Source: Pedobacter cryoconitis (GTDB lineage Bacteria > Bacteroidota > Bacteroidia > Sphingobacteriales > Sphingobacteriaceae). From it: a stretch of DNA of 64,000 nt. Below the pieces are notes generated by a model. It was not told the origin of the DNA and did no database searches. It saw only the letters and a list, made by a program, of their open reading frames with translations. The position numbers were made by a program, and so were the translations under genes. The stretch covers positions 1 through 64,000 of the forward strand of contig NZ_JACHCG010000004.1 of NCBI RefSeq assembly GCF_014200595.1, written 5' to 3'. Of the stretch, positions 1 to 7,988 are shown piece after piece (within the stretch, counting starts at the first letter, position 1; every line of letters starts with the position of its first letter).

Positions 1-327
1 AATGTTGTTGTTTGAACACTGACCATTCTTAACTTGTATTAATAATAGTCTTATTCTTATTTGTCTGTCAGAATAGACTTAAAAAACTCGCGCGGCTCAT
101 GTACTTTGAACTTGTACGTGTTTACCTCGCTACGTTTGTAAATGACATCTCTTTAATGAACTTCTCGGCAGTACCTCACGGTTGCCTTTTATATGTTGCA
201 ATGTTTCGCTTTCTAATTCCTTAAGTCTTAATGTTCTTAAAGTTTTTTCAGGCTAACCATTGTTTCAGTCTTGTTGTTATTGCCTTGTCAACATCCGTTG
301 TAAAGCTTCCCGTTTTTGTTGGGACTG
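1..327 (-). other. Probable untranslated leader of an rRNA operon lying off the left edge
   Basis: No open reading frame of note is present. The stretch lies directly downstream, on the minus strand, of two strong consensus promoters and would form a 5' leader of about 320 nt, a length common for 16S rRNA leaders in this phylum. No 16S sequence is inside the window, so the identity of the transcribed gene is inferred from promoter strength, tandem arrangement and absence of coding potential. Another highly expressed gene is possible. Confidence 0.45.
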
Positions 328-357
328 CAAAGGTAGAAATCTTTTTCGTTTTGTCAA
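328..357 (-). promoter_or_regulatory. Strong Bacteroidota promoter P2 (TTG-N19-TACCTTTG)
   Basis: On the minus strand the -33 element TTG (355-357) is followed by exactly 19 nt and the -7 element TACCTTTG (328-335). This matches the TTG-N19/20-TAnnTTTG consensus of the primary sigma factor of Bacteroidota. An A/T-rich tract lies just upstream (about 360-390), resembling an UP element. The first transcribed bases would be near GCAGTCCC. Confidence 0.7.
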
Positions 358-483
358 GCTTTTTCTTTTTTATTTTTAGAAAGTTTTAATTCCTTTCTGA
401 AGCTTAACAACACTTCTACTTTACATCCTTTCAATCCTCAGCACTCATCTTTTTCTCTGTTTCCCTTCCTCCGAAGCGGGATG

Positions 484-513
484 CAAAAGTAGGAAAATAA
501 ACCCATCCTCCAA
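484..513 (-). promoter_or_regulatory. Strong Bacteroidota promoter P1 (TTG-N19-TACTTTTG)
   Basis: On the minus strand TTG (511-513) is followed by 19 nt and TACTTTTG (484-491). It lies about 156 bp upstream of the second promoter and has the same geometry. Two tandem consensus promoters of this kind are typical of rRNA operons. Confidence 0.65.
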
Positions 514-785
514 ACAATATCACACTAATAATTGTATACATTCCCTAACTGCATGATTTCCAACACGAAATACTTCAAACTAAATTCCTTCGCAGCCAGA
601 ACAGGCCGGGATTACGGATTCAAAAACCTCAGAAACCTTTACAACCGATAACTACTGGCGCTTTAAACAATAAAAAACACTGCAAGCCCTGCTCGAACAG
701 GGAAATCCCACCTTCAAAACAACACTATTATACCATATAGTATAGTTAAAAACCCAAAACATGGCCTTGACCTTAAGAACATATG

Positions 786-909
786 TTGAAACCGTGTTGA
801 ATAGTGCCTTGGAATGACCTTGGAACGAGATTGGAATGACGTTGGAATGACCTTGCAATGACCACAGTCATTCTAACCTCATTCCAAGGTCGTCTCAATG
901 TCGTTCTAA
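786..909. repeat. 11-bp phased repeat array: five forward, then four inverted copies
   Basis: Copies of TTGGAATGA or close variants start at 809, 820, 831, 842 and 853, exactly 11 bp apart. After a 6-bp spacer the inverted form (TCATTCTAA, TCATTCCAA, TCGTCTCAA, TCGTTCTAA) starts at 868, 879, 890 and 901, again every 11 bp. Two decayed copies beginning TTG are visible at 786 and 797. The halves can pair into one large imperfect hairpin, and every unit falls about one helical turn from the next. No protein-coding meaning is evident. Confidence 0.85.
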
Positions 910-1167
910 TACACTACAGTGGCACTTCTCTACTATAATTGTACTGGATTCGCTTGACCCGTACCGTTATTTTACTGCTTTTACTTTACTTCAGCTCAAA
1001 AGCAGTCTGATTACGAGGAATTTAGAGAAGAATAGAGATAAAAATGACTGATTTGCGTCGTGAAGATGATAGATCCGGGATACTTTGGCTTCTCCCCTAT
1101 ATAATATACATCTGGCTTATCAAAGATAATTTCATATCAAAAGTATCAAGTCTAATATATAGTAAAC
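910..1167. other. Intergenic stretch without recognised features
   Basis: About 260 bp between the 11-bp repeat array and the terminator of the DUF4337 gene. No plausible gene, RNA or repeat was seen. Confidence 0.4.
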
Positions 1168-1194
1168 TAAAAAAGGCAGAGAAATCTCTGCCTT
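1168..1194 (-). terminator. Intrinsic terminator of the DUF4337 gene
   Basis: A perfect hairpin AAGGCAGAGA/TCTCTGCCTT with a 2-nt loop is followed on the minus strand by a run of T. It lies about 60 bp after the stop codon of the minus-strand gene at 1257-1775. Confidence 0.75.
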
Positions 1195-1256
1195 CAGGTT
1201 AATGATACACTTATTATAAGTCATGTATATCTTAAATAATAAGTAGACCAGTCAGA

Positions 1257-1775
1257 TCACATCATACCATATAAGAATGATAAAATTCCTGCCAATGAAA
1301 AAAGGAGTCCCAAATACCATAAACTCTTCCTTTTAGTCAGAATTGAAATTGCAGAAACAGCAATGGCTATTTGAAATAAAGTAACTGCTTTAGCTAACGA
1401 CACGTGTTTATCCAAATGAGCCTCAGATAATTTTTCATGTGTTACAGCGCTCTTCTTTATTTCCTGCTGTTCTTTTTTATACTGCTCTATCTTGGCAGCA
1501 TCACCCGCGCCATTGATCTGCAGACTCCTGATTTCTGCTTTAATACCCTTCGACTGGTAATAAGCCCACTGATCAGAAGCCTTTATTTGCTCAATTAATG
1601 CTTCATTCGAATGATGTCCAGCCATTAATCCTGCGATAGCAGCAAAAACAGCAACCAAAGCAGTAGATATCGCTAAATACATTATCCACTTATTTTCAGC
1701 TCCCTTTAACGCCTCCTCTGATTTCTCCTGGATAGTTTCATGAAGGTGTTCTGTAGGTATTTCAATTTCTTCCAT
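1257..1775 (-). CDS. DUF4337 family membrane protein
   Basis: A 172-residue protein of the DUF4337 family, whose function is unknown. The N-terminal 28 residues are acidic and helical. A membrane segment follows at about 30-53, then the family motif HHSNEALIEQIKASDQWAYY at about 54-73, a charged helical region rich in K and E, and two hydrophobic segments near the C-terminus (about 129-146 and 151-171). The helical part probably sits between membrane anchors. The gene is monocistronic, read away from bamD, with its own terminator at 1168-1194. Family assignment rests on recognition of the motif. Confidence 0.8.
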   Translation of the reverse strand: MEEIEIPTEHLHETIQEKSEEALKGAENKWIMYLAISTALVAVFAAIAGLMAGHHSNEALIEQIKASDQWAYYQSKGIKAEIRSLQINGAGDAAKIEQYKKEQQEIKKSAVTHEKLSEAHLDKHVSLAKAVTLFQIAIAVSAISILTKRKSLWYLGLLFSLAGILSFLYGMM

Positions 1776-2110
1776 AATTTGCCTTTAAATACGTTGACCA
1801 ATAGATGATTTAAAATCTCAGTGTTATTCCTGTCTCCAAATTGAAAAAACTGGTTTTATTAGATGATCCCGAACTTATATTCCCTAACAAATATCTGTTG
1901 TTTCAACAAATTTAAATACCTACATTTAAAGTACAGCATACATACCAGGGAATAATTAAAATTATTTAACCCAATAGAAGCCGCCTTTCCATCCCATTTT
2001 TAGCCATTAATTAATCAGATAACCGCATCCAGAGAATTTATTTGTTAAAATATGTTAACAGCTTGACTTATAAAAAGGCTTTATATAGCTTAGCGGTCGA
2101 TTATTTTTAA
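1776..2110. other. Divergent intergenic region between DUF4337 gene and bamD
   Basis: About 335 bp, A/T-rich. It must carry the promoter of the minus-strand gene; the bamD promoter lies at its right end. No RNA gene, repeat or further gene was recognised. Confidence 0.4.
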
Positions 2111-2141
2111 TTGACGTTATCGTATTATTAACTTATCTTTG
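2111..2141 (+). promoter_or_regulatory. Consensus promoter of bamD, giving a nearly leaderless mRNA
   Basis: TTGAC at 2111-2115 and TATCTTTG at 2134-2141 are separated by 20 nt between TTG and TAT. The bamD start codon is at 2146, only 4 nt after the -7 element. Transcription would start at or within a few bases of the ATG. Confidence 0.75.
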
Positions 2142-2145
2142 CACA

Positions 2146-3069
2146 ATGTTTAAAATTAAACACGTTTTTATACTAAGTTTTACTGTTATTGCCCTGAGTA
2201 TTGCAGGTTGCAAAAGCCGTTTTGAAAAAATCAGGCTCAGCAATGATGTAGCCAAAAAATACCAGGAGGCAATAAAACTATATAACAAGAAGGATTATTC
2301 AAAAGCCCTTATCTTATTTGAAGATCTTTCTCAGAAATATAGAGGAAGAACTGAAGCTGAAGACCTGAATTATTACTACGCTTATACGTTATACAGACTA
2401 AAAGATTACACGACCGCCCGTTATCAGTTCAAATACTTTGCAGATACCTATCCAACAAGTAAAAATGCTGAAGAATGCCGGTACATGGGTGCTTATTGTT
2501 ACTATCTGGATTCTCCTGAATATACATTAGAGCAGGAAAATACTTACAAAGCAATCGATGCATTACAGTTGTTTATCAACTTATACCCTAAAAGTGAGCG
2601 CGTTGCACAGGCAAGTCAATACATTACTGACCTTCGTGCTAAACTGGAATTAAAAGCTTATACCAATGCAAGATTATACTATGATTTGGGTGGATATGAT
2701 TTATCTTACTACAAATCATCTGTAATCGCTTTAAAAAATGCAGAAACAGACTTTCCGGATATTAAGTATATAGAGGAGATGGACTTGCTGATTGTTAAAT
2801 CACAATATTCATATGCTAAAAATAGCTATGCATTCCGTCAGGAAGACAGATATAACGAAGCAATTGGTTATGCAAATGAATTTATTGAAGCTCATCCTGA
2901 AAGCAAATACCTTGCTGAAGTGAAAACGCTGAAAACCAATAGTGAAGATGGAATAGCAAATGCGAAACAATTAATGGCGCAGGATGCTAAACTAACCGCG
3001 AAATATAAAGCATTAATGGAAAAAGATGCAAAAAAAGATACTACTACGATTAAAACCCCCAACCCATAA
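2146..3069 (+). CDS. bamD: Outer membrane protein assembly factor BamD (lipoprotein)
   Basis: A 307-residue lipoprotein of the BAM complex, which inserts beta-barrel proteins into the outer membrane together with BamA. A type II signal peptide ends in the lipobox LSIAGC, with Cys22 as the lipidated residue. Tetratricopeptide repeats follow, e.g. around residues 37-70 (Y-x3-I-x-LYNKKDYSKAL) and 76-110 (LYRLKDYTTARYQF). The C-terminus is polar and lysine-rich. It is the first gene of the bamD-rpoZ-coaBC-DUF4835 group; its stop overlaps the rpoZ start by one base. The partner bamA is at the other end of the window. Confidence 0.93.
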   Translation: MFKIKHVFILSFTVIALSIAGCKSRFEKIRLSNDVAKKYQEAIKLYNKKDYSKALILFEDLSQKYRGRTEAEDLNYYYAYTLYRLKDYTTARYQFKYFADTYPTSKNAEECRYMGAYCYYLDSPEYTLEQENTYKAIDALQLFINLYPKSERVAQASQYITDLRAKLELKAYTNARLYYDLGGYDLSYYKSSVIALKNAETDFPDIKYIEEMDLLIVKSQYSYAKNSYAFRQEDRYNEAIGYANEFIEAHPESKYLAEVKTLKTNSEDGIANAKQLMAQDAKLTAKYKALMEKDAKKDTTTIKTPNP

Positions 3070-3395
3070 TGAATACGAATAAACCCGCAATACCAAACAC
3101 TACGGTAACAAGAAATGTAAACGATTTAGATCAAAAGACCCACAACATTTATGAGTCTTTAGTGATTATTTCTAAAAGGGCTAATCAGATTTCAAATAAC
3201 ATGAAAGAGGAGTTACATGGCAAATTAGCTGAGTTTGCTTCTTCTAATGATAACCTGGAAGAGATCTTCGAAAACAGAGAACAAATTGAAATCAGCAAGC
3301 ACTATGAGCGCATGCCGAAGCCAAGCCTTATTGCGATTGATGAATTTCTGAATGATAAAATTTACCACAGAAATCCAGCTAAAGATTCACAATAA
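3069..3395 (+). CDS. rpoZ: DNA-directed RNA polymerase subunit omega (RpoZ/Rpb6 family)
   Basis: A 108-residue protein of the Bacteroidota omega family. Omega helps fold and hold the beta' subunit of RNA polymerase. The family-typical stretch TRNVNDLDQKTHNIYESLVI is at about 14-33, followed by ISKRANQI and a C-terminal KPSLIAIDEFLNDKI. The start ATG shares its A with the bamD stop codon (TAATG), so the two are translationally coupled. This form is longer than most proteobacterial omega proteins. Confidence 0.9.
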   Translation: MNTNKPAIPNTTVTRNVNDLDQKTHNIYESLVIISKRANQISNNMKEELHGKLAEFASSNDNLEEIFENREQIEISKHYERMPKPSLIAIDEFLNDKIYHRNPAKDSQ

Positions 3396-3441
3396 AATCT
3401 GCATAGGTATTATATAGCATAACCATTTGCATTAATAAACC

Positions 3442-4641
3442 ATGCTCAAAAATAAAAACATTATCCTTGGCGTTTGCGGCAGTATCGCAGCATATAAGTC
3501 CGCAGTATTAGTCAGGCTCCTGATTAAGGCTGGTGCAAACGTCAAGGTAATTCTCACAGCCGATGCGGCAAACTTCATTACACCGCTCACACTTGCTACC
3601 TTATCTAAAAATCCTGTTTATACTAAATACTTCGAAGAAGAAACCGGAGTATGGAGTAACCATGTTGAATTAGGCCTGTGGGCAGATTACATGATCATCG
3701 CCCCTGCCAGTGCAAATACAATTGGCAAAATGGCGAACGGACTTTGTGATAACCTGCTGAGCGCTGTTTATCTTTCCGCTAAATGTCCTGTCTTTTACGC
3801 CCCGGCAATGGATCTTGACATGTGGAAACATCAAAGCACAAAAGACAATATTCAGAAACTGCAAGGTTTTGGCAATACCATGATCTCCCCGACAAGCGGA
3901 GAACTCGCCAGTGGTTTACATGGCGAAGGAAGAATGGCGGAGCCGGAAGAGATTGTAGCTTACCTTTCAGCGACCATCAAAAAAGGCCTTCCTCTTATTG
4001 GCGTAAAAGTGATGGTCACAGCTGGCCCTACTTACGAACCGATAGATCCGGTACGCTTTATAGGGAACCATTCTTCAGGAAAAATGGGTTTTGCCCTTGC
4101 TGATGAAATGGCCCGCTTAGGAGCAGACGTAACTTTAATCAGCGGACCTACCGCAGAACAAAGTACACAGCAGGTAAACAGAATAGATGTAACTACAGCC
4201 AGCGAAATGTTAGAAGCCTGTAAGCGCAATTTCACGGATAGTTCCATTACTATTATGAGCGCAGCAGTCGCAGACTACACCCCTGTTCATGTAGCTTCAC
4301 AGAAAATTAAAAAAGCAACAGAGGAGTTCAGCATAGACCTGAAAAAGACAACAGACATTCTTTTCACTTTAGGCCAGACTAAAACCAAAGAACAAATACT
4401 CGTAGGTTTTGCACTGGAGACTAACAATGAAGAAGAACATGCAAAAGCTAAACTGATCAAAAAGAACCTCGATTTAATTATTCTGAATTCTTTAAATGAT
4501 GCTGGTGCTGGCTTTCAAAAAGATACAAACAAAATTACTATCTTTAATCAGTACTTAGAGAAAACGGTATATGCAGTGAAATCAAAAACTGAAGTTGCCA
4601 AAGATATCTGTACTGAAATACTAAAGCTGCGCCCTGCATGA
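3442..4641 (+). CDS. coaBC: Bifunctional phosphopantothenoylcysteine decarboxylase/synthetase
   Basis: A 399-residue two-domain enzyme for two consecutive steps of coenzyme A synthesis: CoaB joins 4'-phosphopantothenate to cysteine and CoaC decarboxylates the product. The N-terminal flavoprotein domain (about 1-180) has GVCGSIAAYK and the PAMDLDMW motif; the C-terminal CoaB domain starts near ITAGPTYEPIDPVRFIGNHS (about 195) with SSGKMG and AAVADYTP. In E. coli Dfp the decarboxylase motif is PxMN and a Cys clamp precedes GxGRM; here the Asn is Asp (PAMD) and the segment reads ASGLHGEGRM without Cys. Its stop overlaps the next start (ATGA). Confidence 0.93.
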   Translation: MLKNKNIILGVCGSIAAYKSAVLVRLLIKAGANVKVILTADAANFITPLTLATLSKNPVYTKYFEEETGVWSNHVELGLWADYMIIAPASANTIGKMANGLCDNLLSAVYLSAKCPVFYAPAMDLDMWKHQSTKDNIQKLQGFGNTMISPTSGELASGLHGEGRMAEPEEIVAYLSATIKKGLPLIGVKVMVTAGPTYEPIDPVRFIGNHSSGKMGFALADEMARLGADVTLISGPTAEQSTQQVNRIDVTTASEMLEACKRNFTDSSITIMSAAVADYTPVHVASQKIKKATEEFSIDLKKTTDILFTLGQTKTKEQILVGFALETNNEEEHAKAKLIKKNLDLIILNSLNDAGAGFQKDTNKITIFNQYLEKTVYAVKSKTEVAKDICTEILKLRPA

Positions 4642-5540
4642 AAAAATTCACTACGCTCGTTTTCGCTTCACTCTTCATTTGCTTAACTGGTTTTACTCAG
4701 GAACTGAATACCAGGGTAACCGTAACGGCACCAACTGTGCCCAACATGGATAAGAAGAATATTGAGCTGATCCAGAATACGGTACGTGAATATCTGAATA
4801 ATAATAAGTGGACGAATGAAACTTATCAGCCACAGGAAAGGATAGAAAGTAATCTCGTGATTACAATCAGCTCGTGGGATGGAGCTTCTGGTTATAAAGC
4901 AGACGCACAAATACAGACCAGCCGCCCCATATTTGGTACTTCATACAATAGTACGTTGCTTAATCTGAGCGATAAAGATTTCGATTTCAACTACAATGAG
5001 GGAGAACCAGTCAATTTCTCAGACCAGAATTTCCTGAGTAACCTTGGATCATTGTTATCTTATTATGCCTATACCATCATCGGATTAGATAAAGACAGCT
5101 TTAGTAAACTGGGCGGAACCCCATATTACCTGAAAGCCCAGAACATTCTTAATGTGGCGCAGGTATCAGGTAACACCGGCTGGAAAGCCTATGACGGTTT
5201 ACGTAACCGGTATTGGTTAAATCAGAACCTACTGGATAAGAGTTTTGAAGATCTCAGGATTTTCATCTATAACTATCATGCGAACACACTGGATCGCATA
5301 CAAGACAATCCAACTAAAGGCTGTCAGATGTTATTAGGTTTCTTAGCAGACTTAAAACAGATGGACAAACAGAAACTAGGCTCAATTTTCCCTAATGTTT
5401 ACCTGGCTACTAAAGCTGAAGAAATGGTAAATATCCTGGTTACAGGAAATACTCAGGATAAAATTCAGGCTTATAACTTGCTAAGTGAGATTGATCCCGC
5501 TAATATTAACAAGTACGAGATTCTGAAAAAAGGTCTTTAA
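4638..5540 (+). CDS. DUF4835 family secreted protein
   Basis: A 300-residue protein with a clear signal peptide (MKKFTTLVFASLFICLTGFTQ). It belongs to the DUF4835 family, found mostly in Bacteroidota and usually encoded directly after coaBC. The N-terminal part holds the motif Y-x2-GEPVNFSDQNFLSNLGSLLS and the following SYYAYTIIGLDKDSFS. A role in the envelope is likely but the biochemical function is unknown. The start codon overlaps the coaBC stop by 4 nt (ATGA), so it is the last gene of the bamD operon. Confidence 0.85.
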   Translation: MKKFTTLVFASLFICLTGFTQELNTRVTVTAPTVPNMDKKNIELIQNTVREYLNNNKWTNETYQPQERIESNLVITISSWDGASGYKADAQIQTSRPIFGTSYNSTLLNLSDKDFDFNYNEGEPVNFSDQNFLSNLGSLLSYYAYTIIGLDKDSFSKLGGTPYYLKAQNILNVAQVSGNTGWKAYDGLRNRYWLNQNLLDKSFEDLRIFIYNYHANTLDRIQDNPTKGCQMLLGFLADLKQMDKQKLGSIFPNVYLATKAEEMVNILVTGNTQDKIQAYNLLSEIDPANINKYEILKKGL

Positions 5541-5600
5541 CTGCCTTCCACCCTCTTATTACTTCTCTATATCTTATTTTTATAAAATATATTTTGGATA

Positions 5601-5641
5601 TACGAATATATTCGTACATTAGTACTACGAAACAATTCGTA
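5601..5641. promoter_or_regulatory. Twin BlaI-type operators TACGAA-N4-TTCGTA
   Basis: Two dyads lie just upstream of blaI: TACGAATATATTCGTA (5601-5616, a perfect palindrome) and TACGAAACAATTCGTA (5626-5641, perfect arms). Their centres are 25 bp apart. The second ends 8 bp before the ATG at 5650. A promoter-like TACATTAG overlaps the first site (about 5614-5621). BlaI/MecI repressors bind paired dyads in their own promoters, so these are probably autoregulatory sites. Confidence 0.7.
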
Positions 5642-5649
5642 AATAAAAT

Positions 5650-6033
5650 ATGTCCTCACAAAATACGATAAAACCAACAGAAAGCGAACTGGAGATACTT
5701 CAGATATTATGGGAGAAAGGAAATTGTACTGTGAGAGAAGTGCATGAGATCCTGACCCAGCATAAAGAAGCCGGTTATACAACCACCCTTAAAATTATGC
5801 AGCTCATGCATGAAAAAGGTTTGGTAAAGAGAGATACCAGTTCAAAGACACATATCTATAGCGCATTGGCCAGTCAGCAGAAAACTCAGGAACACCTGGT
5901 TTCCAAATTAATTGACAATGCATTTAGCGGATCCGCAGCACGATTAGTGATGCAAGCCCTGGGGAATCATACTTCAAGTAAGGATGAGATAGAAGCGATA
6001 AAGAAATATTTAAACGACTTAGATTATAAATAA
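5650..6033 (+). CDS. blaI: BlaI/MecI/CopY family transcriptional repressor
   Basis: A 127-residue winged-helix repressor. The N-terminal domain holds PTESELEILQILWEKGNCTV (about 8-27) and TTTLKIMQLMHEKGLVKRD, matching the BlaI DNA-binding fold. The C-terminal part (about 80-127) is the dimerisation and cleavage region. In BlaI systems a membrane metallopeptidase inactivates the repressor by proteolysis after sensing a signal; the neighbouring M56 gene, 4 nt downstream, fits this. Two dyads in its promoter suggest autoregulation. The target genes and the signal are not known; a beta-lactam response is not shown by the sequence. Confidence 0.9.
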   Translation: MSSQNTIKPTESELEILQILWEKGNCTVREVHEILTQHKEAGYTTTLKIMQLMHEKGLVKRDTSSKTHIYSALASQQKTQEHLVSKLIDNAFSGSAARLVMQALGNHTSSKDEIEAIKKYLNDLDYK

Positions 6034-6037
6034 TACT

Positions 6038-7840
6038 ATGGAAGCTTTATTAAACAATCTTATACAGGCAACAGGATGGAGTATCCTGCATTCCTTATGG
6101 CAGGCCGCACTCGTATATGCACTGCTCTTACCAAGCCAGATGCGTATATTCCGGCTAAAGGCCAGGCTTAAATATAATTTAGCTTTTGCTGCCAATACGC
6201 TTATATTTATTTGTTTTATAGCAACCTTCTTTTCCATATTCAAGTGGCCGGTTACTCAGCAGGATGCCCAGACGACTCAGGTCATTGCAAATGTTAACCC
6301 ATTATCGAATTCCTTTTTATCAGCAATTCTAATCCCCTATGCGGAGAGAGTGTTTCCTTTCCTGGTTTTATTATATAGCATTGGCCTGCTGATTCAGTCG
6401 GTTATTGTCTTCAAAGGATACAATAAAATACAAGAGCTTAAAAGAGCAGCAAGAATCAGTGTTCCTGAAGAATGGTCTGTTCTTTTTGAAGCCTTAACTA
6501 AAAAACTGAAGATCAAAAAACACGTTTCCTTTCATTTGTCCAACCATGTGAATGTTCCTCTTGTGATTGGTTTTTTTAAACCTGTTGTACTTTTTCCGGT
6601 AGCCTTAGTGGCTCAAATGGAGATGAAACATATAGAGGCCATACTCATTCATGAGCTCTCCCATATCAGAAGGAATGATTATCTGTTCAACCTGATCAGG
6701 ACGGTGATTGAAACCATTCTATTCTTTAATCCTTTTGTATGGCTGACAGGCAAATTTATAGATATCGAAAGGGAGCATGCTTGTGATGATCTGGTAGTCG
6801 ACCTGACTAATACGCCATTAACCTATGCACATGCACTATTGCAATTAGAATTACTGGCAGATAAAACTTCGCCCGTATTTGCTTTAGCTGCAACAGGAAA
6901 AAACCAACACCTCTATCAGCGAATTAAAAGAATTACAGCTATGAAAACGAACTACATGAATTCAAAACAAAAGCTTTTTGCAATTGCACTGACACTAACG
7001 ACTATCATTTCATTAGCGTGGATAAATCCCGCGAAGAGTGACCAACAGCTAAAGCGTTCAAAATTATCAAAAGATACTGCGATTTTATCTCCTTCGGTTC
7101 AGCTTCCTATTGATACAGGTAAAAAGAAAAATAAAAAAGTATATATCGTTAAAAGTTCTCAAACATCTGACACCATGGTTATACAAGGGCCGGATAGTTT
7201 ACCCTTACGCCATGTATATATTAACCACAATATGCCTGAGCCTCCTGCGGTTATGATGCCACCTGCACCTCCTGTTCCATTAGGGATTGAAATTGATTCT
7301 GCATCAGGACATGAGCTGCCCGTCACTATGATCAATTTCTCTGCGGATGTTAAAGATATGGTTGCAGCAAGTCTTTCGGGTGATGAAAGCAAAATAAAAT
7401 TACTGTCAGCCCGTATCGGGGAGAAAGGCAAAGCATTAGAGCAAAAATTTAATTCCCCTTCAGAAAAAGCGAAATGGGCAAAGTATAGTGCGGACATGAT
7501 AGCCAAATACGATAATCCTAAAGAACGTGCTAAATGGGAGAAAATGGCCAGAGAAATGCAGGCTAAATTCAATTCGCCAGAATACAAAGTGAAAATGAAA
7601 AGACTTCAGCAACAAGCAACTATACAGGCATTGAACGCACAAAAAATGATCAGCTCTCCTGAATTCAAAGCAAGGATGAAAATGATGTCGGGAGATAATC
7701 TGACCAGGGTTGTCCTGTTGAATGAATCAGAAGAACAGCAAAAGCTTAAAAAAACAGCAGAATACCAGGAATTGAAAAAGAAATTTGATGCGGATGTAGA
7801 AAAGCTGAAAGCTAAAGAACAGAAAAAAGACGATAATTAA
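6038..7840 (+). CDS. M56 family (BlaR1-like) membrane metallopeptidase with C-terminal 20-residue repeats
   Basis: A 600-residue membrane protease paired with BlaI. Hydrophobic segments are at about 12-32, 47-68, 104-126 and 312-329. The cytoplasmic zinc protease domain has HELSH at 205-209 and the later ligand region EREHACDD (244-251). After the last membrane segment the chain does not resemble the penicillin-binding sensor of BlaR1. It has a proline-rich linker (about 400-415) and three 20-residue repeats at 470-489, 490-509 and 510-529, with the pattern KxxxPxxKAKW, then a charged helical tail. The C-terminal domain should lie outside the cytoplasm and may sense something other than beta-lactams. 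Confidence 0.87.
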   Translation: MEALLNNLIQATGWSILHSLWQAALVYALLLPSQMRIFRLKARLKYNLAFAANTLIFICFIATFFSIFKWPVTQQDAQTTQVIANVNPLSNSFLSAILIPYAERVFPFLVLLYSIGLLIQSVIVFKGYNKIQELKRAARISVPEEWSVLFEALTKKLKIKKHVSFHLSNHVNVPLVIGFFKPVVLFPVALVAQMEMKHIEAILIHELSHIRRNDYLFNLIRTVIETILFFNPFVWLTGKFIDIEREHACDDLVVDLTNTPLTYAHALLQLELLADKTSPVFALAATGKNQHLYQRIKRITAMKTNYMNSKQKLFAIALTLTTIISLAWINPAKSDQQLKRSKLSKDTAILSPSVQLPIDTGKKKNKKVYIVKSSQTSDTMVIQGPDSLPLRHVYINHNMPEPPAVMMPPAPPVPLGIEIDSASGHELPVTMINFSADVKDMVAASLSGDESKIKLLSARIGEKGKALEQKFNSPSEKAKWAKYSADMIAKYDNPKERAKWEKMAREMQAKFNSPEYKVKMKRLQQQATIQALNAQKMISSPEFKARMKMMSGDNLTRVVLLNESEEQQKLKKTAEYQELKKKFDADVEKLKAKEQKKDDN

Positions 7841-7904
7841 AGGCTATTTAAGTCTCTTATCAAAGTATAAAATATTTAAAACCTTAATACACAAATAGCC
7901 ACAG

Positions 7905-7934
7905 CGGCCGAAGAAACATCTTCGGCCGTTTTTT
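7905..7934 (+). terminator. Intrinsic terminator after the blaI-M56 operon
   Basis: Perfect stem CGGCCGAAG/CTTCGGCCG with a 6-nt loop followed by six T, located 65 bp after the M56 stop codon. Confidence 0.88.
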
Positions 7935-7988
7935 GTTAAAAAAGAATAAACGTCAAATGACATAGTTTTCATAATTTAGCAATCAAAT

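Noticed and set aside
652-858. Open frame of 68 codons on the minus strand
   Set aside because: It runs through the 11-bp repeat array, so the repeats create the frame (repeated GHSNV/QGHSKAL); no domain and poor composition.
7159-7587. Antisense frame of 142 codons opposite the M56 gene
   Set aside because: Shadow frame of the repeat-rich C-terminal region.
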